DNA of 29,628 bases, taken from NCBI RefSeq assembly GCF_000315625.1, contig NW_005434660.1:933204-962831 (forward strand), written 5' to 3'. Source of the DNA: Guillardia theta CCMP2712. Taxonomy: Eukaryota > Cryptophyceae > Pyrenomonadales > Geminigeraceae. Below are positions 20,818 to 29,628 of this stretch, piece by piece. The position numbers and the translations under genes were made by a program. Under the pieces are notes generated by a model. It had not been told where the DNA came from, searched no databases, and saw only the letters and a program-made list of their open reading frames with translations. Numbering within the stretch: the first letter of the stretch is position 1; every line of letters starts with the position of its first letter.

Positions 20818-22327
20818 TTAACTAAAACCCAGATCGGACGGTGGGCCAGGCGCCGTTACTGGCCGATTAACTTTTGTGTTTTTGCGGCGGGGCCGCGAGG
20901 CTGGCAGACCCGTAGCCTCTGTGTGCCGATTGACCTCTGTCGCCTCCATGTCTGGTAGCGGGATATAAAACCTCCTAGTGAAGCGACGGATGGCAGCGTC
21001 GTCAAGCTCCTGCATGTCCATCGTCAGTAGTGATCCCGGCTGTGCAGCAGCAGGTTAACACGCATCTGTCACTTATTACCTGTGGTCGGTTTGTAGCTCC
21101 GATCACAAGCAACCGCGCATCGTGGTTCTGCACGCTTCAAGGTCAGAGAACAACCCTCACAAAACTTATTTCACTGTTTCAAATCCATCCATCCGAGTGA
21201 GTAATTCACTTTTCAGGCTCCTGACTTTGCCTGTGAGGAAGAACACAGACTGAAAGCCCTTCCACCTGACCCACGAAGCATCATTTCCCCTTCTTGCCAG
21301 CAGGATACCATCTACTTCGTCAAAGAATATGACGGAAGGCTGCCTGCCAATCAGTCTCTGTCCTTCATGTCTATTGTTTGTACTCAACTTACCTGCATTT
21401 GCTCTGCCAGCGTAAAAACGGTTCTAACAACCTTCTCCGAATCTCCAACATACTGAGGATATAAACTCATCAGACAAGCTTTATCACTCACAAGGCCCTC
21501 GCGTCCCAGTTCAGCATCTATGTCAACAACTTCATCGCTTTGGGTATGTGCAGCAACACGTCTGAGACAAGCAATAGCAGGCAGTGACTCATCATGGTTC
21601 TCTTAATGACCTTCTGTTCTTACCTTCTGTTGAATCAAGGAGGTGGACAGGTGAAAGAATGTACAGTTCATTTCACTTGCAACAGCCTTGGCCTGTTACA
21701 AATACCCCCAGCCAAACATGCAACGGAGGCGAAGCTGAGTATGTCAACCAGCAACGTCTTCCCATTCCCGGGAGGGCCGAAGAGAAGAACCCCTGCAATG
21801 CACAGCCGCCGTAAATGTCTCAATGTGATGCGCGACACAGGTTGAGGTCTCGTGGTGCCGTACCTCTTGGAGGAGCTCGGATGCCCTTGAAGAGATCCGG
21901 TCGAAGGGAAGGAAAGACCAATGCTTCCTGAAGAACTTGCTTGGTGCCATCCAACCCTGCAATCTGTTTGAAGTTCGTTCCAGCTCTTCGGTCAACCACT
22001 TCGTCGAGAACCTTCTCCGCCTGATACATGTCTCTTACATACCTCCTGGTGACCAATACTACGTACCCATTCGTAATCAATCCCTTTGATCCATCCTCGT
22101 TTAATCTTGATCAAAATCTCCCCTCGCGTCATCGGCGGCTTAGCCTCAGGTAGAGCGTGCGCAGACTGCGTCTGCTGTGAAGAATCGCTCAAGGCTCTTT
22201 TATAGAGGAACAGTGCGGCTGTGAACGAGAAGACGGAGGGAGGACGACGGAGCAAGCTGGGCCTGGAGCAAGCAGTCATCATCATAGGCGCTCGCCATGT
22301 AGACGCCAGCATTCCCTGACACAGCAT
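20818..22327 (-). CDS. Spastin/fidgetin/katanin-type (meiotic-clade) AAA ATPase, C-terminally truncated
   Basis: Meiotic-clade AAA enzymes sever microtubules or remodel ESCRT-III. Exons: 22327-22067, 22020-21864, 21792-21749, 21692-21624, 21452-21393, 21339-21275, 21220-21175, 21127-21080, 21009-20818; every junction is in phase and the model gives 313 aa. The AAA core is intact to the arginine fingers: RAPPRGVLLFGPPGNGKT (Walker A about 145-152), KYVGDSEKVVRTVF pore region, VIFFDEVDG (Walker B about 201-206), sensor 1 in IGATNRPQELD (about 243-253), and AAIRRFTRRFYIPLPD. After about residue 275 (PDMEATE) the protein leaves the family: a 38-residue Arg/Pro-rich tail encoded in GC-rich spacer-like DNA, then a stop. 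The helical lid, sensor 2 and Vps4-type C-terminal helix are missing. A donor (GAG|GTCAAT) exists at that point, but I find no following exon. The N-terminus has a hydrophobic stretch (SVFSFTAALFLY), possibly membrane-inserting. The start is the first ATG of the open frame. Confidence 0.85.
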
Positions 22328-22354
22328 TCTCGGCAGCTTCAAAGAGGATACCAG

Positions 22355-22640
22355 AGGGTCTCCGCGGGCTTCCGCGGAGGAGCTGGTACTAAACTTTCAC
22401 TCAATCGCCTGCTGCAAATCCTACCGCCCGACTGACGTGCATTTCAAGTTTCCTACCCGGCACTAGCTGCTGAGTCACGGTCCCCCGCGGGTTTGCCCGG
22501 GCCTCAGCCGCCGGGCCGCGCCTCACCGAGTCCGCCGGTAACAGTGACTCCTCTTCGGTCGTGAGTGACGCCGGCGGCCCCCCGCCGACTCAGGTTGTGG
22601 CCGCATGGCTCCGACTCCGAGGCTCGCTGAGGCGGATTTT
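22355..22640. other. GC-rich spacer island IV
   Basis: GC-rich spacer between the AAA start and the pseudokinase stop, with GCCGCCGGGCCG, GAGTCACGGT and GTGAGTGACG words. It shares CTCCGAGGCTC (22615-22625) and ACAGTGACT (22541-22549) with island I, and CATGGCTCCGA (22604-22614) with island V. The whole spacer is only 439 bp, so it must overlap the AAA gene promoter region. Confidence 0.65.
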
Positions 22641-22766
22641 GCCTACCTATTACCAACTACTCCTCCCTTACAGTATGTCTGAAGTTATGGTTGTATTCAT
22701 TCAGCATTTACATCTCCGTAACCTGAAACTTACTACTATGGCTAGTAGGTTGGTTCTCAAACTACA

Positions 22767-23365
22767 TCATGACCGCGTGTTATTCAGTCCCATCCCCTCT
22801 AGGAAGGCATGCTCGCAAAGCACTTCAATCGGCCTGTCGCTCGGCTGAAAGCATGCCTGCTCCACGAGGTCAACCAGCAGGGCTCGAGCTCGGACCCCTT
22901 CAAGTCCCTTCCCCTATCCTCCCTATTCTTCTCCCCCCCTTCCCTTTATTCTCCTTCCTTCTTGCTTTTCCCTCCCCTCCCCTCCCCTCTCCCTTCCTCT
23001 GTCACTCCCCTCCCCTCCCCTCTCCTCTCCTCTCCCTCCCGTCCCTCCCTCCCCTCCTCCTTCACCTTCCAAAACTTCCTTGCCAGGTCGACCAACGACT
23101 CATCCCTTCCATCCGAGGCCTCCCTGGGGCCCAGCAATCAGACGCTGAGAGGGCAGGGTGGTCAGTCTTACTCGAGGGGGTCGAGTACGATCTCCTTCAG
23201 CTCCGACATCGTCTCTTCCTCGTCCTGCATCTACTTCAGTCCCTCCTTCCCTCCGGCGCGCCTCCACCTGGTCGGGGCTCGAAAACAGCTTGAGCCTCTC
23301 CCCGTACATGCACTCGAAGACTATCGCTCCCAATCCCCACCTGCCGGAAACTCTGTTACGGAAGA

Positions 23366-23416
<51 letters not shown>

Positions 23417-26400
23417 CGGTCATATTGACCCCTCCTATCACTCATTCACCTCCTCGTCCTCCTCGTCCTCCTCGACTGATCCCTGATGATTTCTTTCTCA
23501 CTCTGTCTACCTCCAATTCTCCTCCTCCTCAAGCTCACATGTCCAATGTACGCGCTGCCGCAACTCCGTTGACATCGAGGTAATTGAGAAGCAAAGTCCC
23601 GTAGGTGTCCCCGAAGTCCCGCGTCTCATTGGCCTCCTCGTAGGTCAGGAAGTATTCGAGGTTGGCGAGCTTGATCGACTGCCCGTTGCCGGAGAGAAGG
23701 ACCTGTCATGGGTCAGAGCAAGAGGAGCTGTGACGCTGACGTCACCGAGGACGCTTCAAGGTTGCAAAGGAACAATCGCTTCTCCTCGTGTAGGAAGTAG
23801 AGGGCGTTCAAGATCTGGTCAAGGAGCAAGAGACGTTACAACCTCACCCTGTCCCTCCCTTCCTCTTTCCTTTGTCCCTCCCTCCCCTCCTCCCTCCCTT
23901 CCTGCCCCTGCCCCTGCCCCTTCCTCTCTCGAGCTCTCCCCTGTTTATCGCCACAAGATTCTGCCGACGCACCTGAGCCACGTACAGCTTGACCGTCATG
24001 GGCTCGATGAGGACGATGCCTGCCCTCCCTTGGCTCGCCGGGAAGCTCTGCTTCCATAGCTTCTCCTTCCTGAAGTGACTCATCCTCAGCCTTGTGTTCC
24101 CCTGCAGCAGCGAGTGCATGTGCGTCGATAGGCTGCCCTCCGGGCCTGCAGCTCGTCAGAGGAGCAGGAAGCGTTCACACCCGCTGCTCACAGAACTCGA
24201 TGAGGATGTAGACGCTGTCTTGGCCGCAAGGAACGACCCCGTGGTAGTTGAGGATGTGGGGATGCGACTCCTTGCTCAGGAGGTGCAGCCTGTGGACCTG
24301 GGGAAGCCTTGAGGGAGGGAAGGGAAGAGGGGGGAGAGGAGGGAGGAGATGCGGAGATGAGAGAAAGAGGAGGAGGAGGAGAGAGAGACAGGAGTAGGTG
24401 AGTAGGAGCGGAGCGGAGATGAGATGAGAGAAGGCGTACAGCAGGGGAGGGGAGGAGGGGAGAAGAGGTGAAGCAGAGTGGATGGAGGGATAGAAGGAGA
24501 GAATGGAATGGATAGCGACAGGTGAAGAATATGCTTCACCTTTTCACGCAGGACATTCCACGTGAGCCTGACAGACAACTCAATATGTTTGTAGGAGGAG
24601 AGCAGGGGATTGTGAGATGAGGAGGGGGCAATGTTGGGGAGAGGAGGAGGAGGAGGAGGAGAAGTAGGAGTAGGAGGAGAAGTAGGAGTAGGAGGAGGAG
24701 GAGGAGGAGGAGGAGTAGGAGGAGGAGGAGGAGGAGGATCAGATTCCGCAGTTCACCTCTTCTTCAGTTTTCTTCGTCTGACTGCTATCATCTCGTGGGT
24801 ATCGCAGTAATGTCCCTTGTAAATGCAATCCTCAGCATCGCCGCTGCTCTCCTGGAAGAATCCAACAAACTTCGCATGCCCGATGCGCTCTCCTCGTATC
24901 CATGATCGAGGGTTTTCCCCAGGGTTCGAGATGATTTTCTTGTCCTCCTCCTCCACATTTACAACCGTTCCCAACAGCTTGCCGCTCCTCCTCTCTCCAG
25001 CTTCTGCATGCCCAAACGTCGACGACGAGCATCTCTGCAAGTAAGACGATCTCGGCGACACATCAGCTCCGTCTTCATCATCGTTGTCTTCATCTTCAGG
25101 CTCCTCCTCCCCCTCATCATCTTCCTCACCACCACCACTACCAGCTCTGTGCTCATCGTTCGATCGGAACTTGAGCTGTTTGTTGACTGGTGATCCATGC
25201 ATTCGGTTTGACTTGTTGGTCTTATTGACCTCAGGTCTGTGAGAGCTCTTGTGCTGGAACGAGATGATGTCGCTCAAGAGCTCGAAGCAATCCTTGAAAG
25301 TTTCATCGTCCACCTTGTCGACCAGCTTGATCAGCAGTGAGTGCAGAAACTTGCTGCAGTTGCACAACTGTGGCGTGAGGTTGGGATAGATTCTTGTCAC
25401 CAAGTATCGCGATTGCTCGGAGTTGGCCAGCAGCAACACGTCCTTTGCTACCTGTGCCCATCTCGTCGCGAGCTGCAGCGACTGCCAATCTTTCTCGTCC
25501 TTTTCGACTTGGAAGGACATGAGGGTGATGGAGAGGGCAATGCAGCGGCAGCAGCTCTTGGCTACCGATGCCTTCAGGTCCTGTCCTCGTGCACACGTCA
25601 AGCTCCTAACATCCTCGAAGATGGGAAACCAGGAGCTGAGCAGGTTAGAGCAGAGAGTGTTCAACTGCATGCAGTCCGTCAAATCCTCCCCTGCCATGCA
25701 GCACTTTCACCTCTTTCAGATCGTCTTGAAGGCTCTTGTCCTCGTCGCCGCAGATACATTCGTTCAAGGCTAGGGAGGCGTGTAAGATTGAACACGCTAA
25801 AACAAAACTCATCACCTGAGAAGGTGTTGATGGGACCGCCCAAGATGTTGGTCCCCTTGACTCTCTCGAGCTTCACCACTTGTTCGCTCTTGCTCCCCCC
25901 CAGCGTCTGCTCGAACGTCTTGATTTCCCGCTGCAACTGTCGATAATTTCCTGCGAGCAGCCTGAAAGAGCTCTGCCTTGCAGCGTCGAACGTCTGAAAA
26001 ATTCCATTCTCGGGGATTTCAAAATCTTCGTCCTCCAATTCAAGAGCCACCGTCTCTCCTCCCTTCTCCTCCCAGATCTCCTCAAAGGTCTTTCCCGCCT
26101 GCTCCACCTTGCGCGCCTCCGCCGCCTTCTTCCGAGTGCTCTGAGCCAAGTTGAAGATGATTGCATGCCCGTCGAACGCATCGTTGTCGCCGATGGACTG
26201 CGTAAGGAACTTGTGGACGTACTGCACGTTGAACCGCTCGTCGTCGTACCTCACTGAGTTGACAAGAGCGGGAGAGAACAGGACCCGGCAGCCCGGGACC
26301 ATCAGGTCACGTTGCACTCCGGTGTCGTCACTGAAGTTGATGAGAGTGTAGTCAGAGCCGATGAGATAGTCGATCAGCGCTTCCGTGTCTCTCACGACGT

Positions 26401-28651
26401 ACTGGCGAGACAGAAACACGTCGGCTATGGCGGCCGCAGCTCTCTTCACGCTATCCGAGCAAACCTCAAGCACGGCGTGAAGGGCGGAGGAGAAATCGAG
26501 CATCGGAGCCAAGTCGCTGTCCTGCATCGCATCGGAAAGCGGGGTTGTTCCCGACGATCTCTCGCTCAGACTCTTAGACTTGATCAGCAAGTGTCGATCC
26601 GTCGACTCGTCCGAGCACGGGGAGGAGAAGTTGAGTGCGACAGGAGACTTGGACGGGGTGCTTGTGGTCTCTGTGGCGATCAGCTCATTGCTACATCTCT
26701 TGAGGAGGAGGCAGCACTGCTTCATGAGCACCGACGCCATCTGGCATTGCATGATCGCTGCTCGGAGCCCAGCCCTCCAACTGCCGATGACCCTGGCAGC
26801 TTCCCGAGGCCACATGACGCACTCCCGATGAAACCTCCTCAGGCTGTCTCTGACCGCTCTTGTCCCTCCTACGATAGAGTGAATGGCATCGCCGTCCTCC
26901 GACTGCAGCCCTCTGCTGAAGTTCTCGAGGGAGGACTGCAGGCAGAAGACGTATCCCAGCTCGAACAAGTACAAGAGCCTCTCACTCAGTTGCTTGTCCT
27001 TCACACTCTCCTCCTCCGGGAAGAGACGGTCTTGAAGATCGACAGAATGTGTTACCATGTGCTCCGAGAGGGCCCTTTGGTACTGTCTCGCGATAGTGAA
27101 CAAATTTGTGCAATCAAGAAACATGTTGGTCGAGGACTGGCTGCTCTTCAGGATGGGTTCGTCCTTGGAGATCTTCAGCAGGCTATCGAGCCTGTTCTTT
27201 TCCTCCTGATTCTGAATCTTGACATCTTTCTTCTCGTAGATTCCAGTCAGCAGCCTTGACTTCACGATCTCCGCCAGGATCTGCAGTGGCAGACAAGCAA
27301 TTTTGGAAACCAGCGTCTCATGGCAGATCGACTCGTCGTCGCCGTCCGGATTTTCTTCGGTCTGATTCTCGATCAGTTCACTGAAAAGATAGCTCGGGTG
27401 CAGCTGGGGTAACCCCATCTTCTCGAACATGGACGAGTACGTCAGGTCTGCCCCGCACGTATCATCACAGTCTGCCTTGATGTTGCTCAGCATGTCGAGG
27501 AGCCCCCAAGAGCTCGATCGTCCTCGAGGTTGCGATCGGTGGCTGTCAGTTCTCCCCCTCCTGCCTGAGAGATTGTCTTTGGTGTACGTGGAGACGTCGC
27601 CGTCGTTGGTCACATCGACAGGTGCCTGGGTGCATGAACCAACGATACAAGTTGTGACGTCAGTGAGTTGAACTCTGTGCAGCATGCCGTTGAGATCGGG
27701 GCTCGACGACCACTTGGATCTCGCTTCAGAGAGCAGCTCCTTCATGTTGCTGTACGCAGCCTGCAGTCTGGAAACCCAACAGCTGTATTTCCGCAATGCA
27801 TGATATTTACATTGAAAATGATCATCTTCGAAGAGTGCATGCGCAGAGGCCAAAGACAGCGGTGAAGTCACCCCCGTTCTCAGGCTCACCATCCTTCCCG
27901 TGGCGTGGACTCTTGTTCTCCTGCTGTAGATGAGGGGATACGCTCCCTCCAGCTCGTCCACGTCCTTCAACAGCCTCTCCACCTCGGTCGTCAGAGGTGC
28001 CCACGTGTCCGACGCCGACTGAAGGTCAGTGTACAGCTGCTTCCAAAAGTGTGAGAGGTTGGCTCGGCGATCCTCCACGGCAAAGGACTGAAGCTGCTCC
28101 ATGACAGCTATCCAGCAGAATGCCGGAATCCCCTGCCCATGGTAGCAGAAGTCGGGATGCAGGGTACCTTCGAGGAAACGACTGACGTGCCTCTGGTGGC
28201 CAACGTCAACAGCTCGTGAGATCCTGATGAGGGCGTTTGCAGCATGCTCTGGGATGTAGCCTGCTGCCGTCCAGGAGCTAGACTTGAGCACAAAGTCCAT
28301 CTTCAAGGTGTGTTGCTTGTCACCGCGTTTCTTCCCTTGAAGGTGATGCATCAAGTGCTCGACCTGGCAGCCTCTCTCTGTTGGGAAGCTGAAGTTCCTG
28401 ATCTTCTGCAGAGTCTGGTTGCCATGGTAGCGTATCCTATCCAGGTCGTGCTGCTCCTCCTCCACAGTGACTCTGTTCCTTGTCGCCCTCAGTTCCAACC
28501 AGAACCTCTCTCGCGCCCTCTCCGCTTCCTTCCACTTGAAGTGTGTGAGGGAGGAGGAGGATGGAGTGAGAGAAAGTGGAGAGCAGGAGCTGGAGACGGC
28601 AGGAGGCTGTAACGCCTCCTCTAGCCTTCGCCGCCTGCCCTCCTCCACCAT
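22767..28651 (-). CDS. Large protein with C-terminal degenerate MAP3K-like protein kinase domain (pseudokinase)
   Basis: Exons: 28651-25816, 25690-24757, 24567-24540, 24297-24192, 24145-23973, 23814-23746, 23702-23539, 23352-23268, 23224-23172, 23123-23066, 22856-22767; total 4596 nt, 1531 aa, all in phase. Residues 1-1200 are mostly helical and unrecognised, with an acidic run (EEPEDEDNDDEDG). The kinase fold spans about 1208-1525: SWIRGERIG, IAVRRRKL, hinge YILIEFCPEGSL, ILNALYFLHEEK, KLANLEYF, WGLGAIVFECMYGE, and the C-terminal ACFQPSDRPIEVL. Key residues are lost: the VAIK Lys is Arg (about 1250), HRD reads LCN (about 1375-1377), the catalytic-loop LK reads LE and its Asn is Ser, and DFG reads NLE (about 1396-1398). 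No APE motif is seen. A long N-terminal region plus a C-terminal STE-type kinase resembles MEKK4/SSK2 architecture, but that is a guess. It probably works as a scaffold or allosteric partner. The start is the ATG opening the 2.8-kb exon. Confidence 0.82.
23369..23416. repeat. (CCTCGT)n hexanucleotide repeat in an intron
   Basis: About eight CCTCGT units inside the intron 23353-23538 of the pseudokinase gene. Confidence 0.9.
24310..24500. repeat. Purine-rich intronic tract
   Basis: GGGAGG, GGAGGA and GAGATGA words fill most of the intron 24298-24539 of the pseudokinase gene (pyrimidine-rich in the transcript). Confidence 0.8.
24640..24738. repeat. (GGA)n/(GTA) trinucleotide repeat in an intron
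   Basis: GGA repeats with interspersed GTA inside the intron 24568-24756, which separates the VAIK-strand exon from a 28-nt microexon of the pseudokinase gene. Confidence 0.9.
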
Positions 28652-28679
28652 TGCAGCGCGATTAGCGAGTCACTCCCGC

Positions 28680-28915
28680 CATGCGGACAACGTTAACCGG
28701 GAATCTGGTTGACCAGGTTCCCAGTCTCCGGCGGCAGCAGCAGCGGCGGCAGGCCGCCGGCCCATGGCTCCGAGCCGCTGAGCGGCCCAGGCCATCGGGA
28801 CGGTGGCGGGGACTCGGAGTCGGTACCCGACTGTGACCCGCCGGGCCCTGAGAGTCTCGGACTCGGAGTCGAGCCCGGCCACTGATCAGAGGGCCGGACT
28901 CGAGGGGGAACTTCG
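28680..28915. other. GC-rich spacer island V
   Basis: GC-rich DNA just upstream of the pseudokinase start, with several GACTCGGAGTC-type words (near 28811, 28859) and CCGCCGGGCC (28838-28847, also in island IV). It contains CATGGCTCCGA at 28763-28773, shared with island IV. No coding sequence recognised. Confidence 0.65.
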
Positions 28916-29002
28916 GAAGACGTAATATTTGATCACTACAGACACTTTAATGACGTTGATCGGACTTTAGAACTGAGTCGCCCACCGTGACAGTCTTAGT
29001 GA

Positions 29003-29431
29003 CTAGCAGGACATGCCAAGAGCGGCGGCGAGGCGCGATTGCCATGATGAGATGCTACCGCCGGTGGTCATGCTCTCCTTCATGTCACTGTCCTCATCGA
29101 TGGTGCTCTGGATGACGATCCTCTGCCTCTGTCGCTGCACCTGATGCCGACTGGTTACCTCCTGCCCCTCCCTCCTGCCCCGAGGAGAACGAAACTTGCC
29201 TGCTGGGCTCCGTGGAGACGGGGAGTTCGGACTTCGTCGGGCTGGAGGTATACTTCTTCGGGCCTGAAGTAGGAGGAGATAGTCTTGTGCAGCAGCTGCA
29301 GGAGGAGCATGTGACTCGGAGGGCAGGAGGTTCAGGCAGGCGTTCGGACCTTGTTGGTGAGGTTGTCTCGGGTGATGATGCCGACCGGGCGGTTGCAGAC
29401 GTCGAGCACCGGCAGGTGCCGCAGGCTCATC
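29003..29431 (-). CDS. C-terminal end of a CBS-domain protein, probably a CLC chloride channel/transporter
   Basis: Two terminal exons, 29431-29350 and 29263-29003, joined in phase over an 86-nt intron; the upstream part is outside the window. Exon 1 encodes the end of a CBS domain (MSLRHLPVLDV, RPVGIITRDNL), which most resembles the second CBS domain at the C-terminus of CLC anion channels and exchangers, where it binds adenine nucleotides and gates transport. Exon 2 encodes an 86-residue Arg/Ser/Pro-rich hydrophilic cytoplasmic tail ending in SRLAAALGMSC. Other CBS proteins cannot be excluded from so short a piece. The upstream intron enters a G-rich, spacer-like stretch with an island-type start (CGTTACAGACCGTCACGG). 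Confidence 0.65.
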   Translation of the reverse strand, partial: DEPAAPAGARRLQPPGRHHHPRQPHQQGPNACLNLLPSESHAPPAAAAQDYLLLLQARRSIPPARRSPNSPSPRSPAGKFRSPRGRREGQEVTSRHQVQRQRQRIVIQSTIDEDSDMKESMTTGGSISSWQSRLAAALGMSC

Positions 29432-29469
29432 CTGAGCAGCCGTTACAGACCGTCACGGTTCCCGTCCCG

Positions 29470-29628
29470 GTGTGGGAGGGGAGGGAAGGAGAGGCTGGAG
29501 GGGCTGGAGGGCTGGATGGGAAGGGGAAGGTGGGGAGGGGGGAGGTGGGCGTGGGGAGGGCGAGGAGGGGGGAAGGGGGAGGGGAGGCGGGGGAGTGGAG
29601 GAGTGGCGTGGGGTGGCGGTGGGGGGGC
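29470..29628. repeat. G-rich low-complexity tract (GGGGAGG words)
   Basis: GGAGGGG and GGGAAGGGGG words to the window edge. It lies in the presumed intron upstream of the CBS exon, pyrimidine-rich in the transcript sense. No coding sequence seen. Confidence 0.8.

Noticed and set aside
22809..23583. Plus-strand Ser/Pro-rich ORFs
   Set aside because: They come from repeat-rich introns and antisense exon sequence of the pseudokinase gene.
26312..27259. 315-aa + strand ORF
   Set aside because: It is antisense to the large pseudokinase exon, with no recognisable motif.

Overview
This is nuclear DNA from an intron-rich eukaryote, most likely a unicellular alga or other protist. Six of the seven genes carry or lack spliceosomal GT-AG introns in a readable way, many introns are only 40-60 nt, the coding DNA is about 50-55% GC, and CT/GA microsatellites fill many introns. 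A cryptophyte such as Guillardia theta is my best guess, but that is an inference from gene style and not from any species-specific match. I see no prokaryotic operon, transposon, CRISPR array, tRNA or rRNA.

Layout. On the + strand, 1-965 holds the 3' end of a CDC48/p97-type AAA ATPase. Everything else is on the - strand, head to tail: a very large Rav1/DmX-like protein (11536 to 1193, 24 exons, about 2535 aa) whose reading frame runs on into a C-terminal C2 domain; a bifunctional 6-phosphofructo-2-kinase/fructose-2,6-bisphosphatase (15796 to 13736, 12 exons, about 505 aa); a single-exon membrane class III nucleotide cyclase (19688 to 17061, 875 aa); a spastin/fidgetin/katanin-type AAA ATPase that stops early (22327 to 20818, 9 exons, about 313 aa); a 1531-aa protein ending in a degenerate, MAP3K-like protein kinase domain (28651 to 22767, 11 exons); and the last two exons of a protein with a C-terminal CBS domain, probably a CLC chloride channel/transporter (29431 to 29003). 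The exon models were built by hand from splice sites, reading phase and family similarity. All junctions in the long models keep phase; one junction in the phosphofructokinase gene is weak.

The spacers share an odd design. Each of the larger ones has a block very rich in GGCC, CCG, GTGAC and GACTC words, and three of them also have a block rich in TACCCC/GGGGTA words. Short words are shared between distant islands.

Functionally the window is a set of unrelated housekeeping and signalling genes: V-ATPase assembly (Rav1), glycolytic control (PFK-2/FBPase-2), cyclic-nucleotide signalling, two AAA machines, a pseudokinase and an anion channel. Nothing shows co-transcription. The most noteworthy points are the Rav1-C2 fusion, the EF-hand-like/SAM-like/CHASE cyclase, the pseudokinase, two AAA genes that both lose the domain after the second region of homology, and the recurrent spacer islands.
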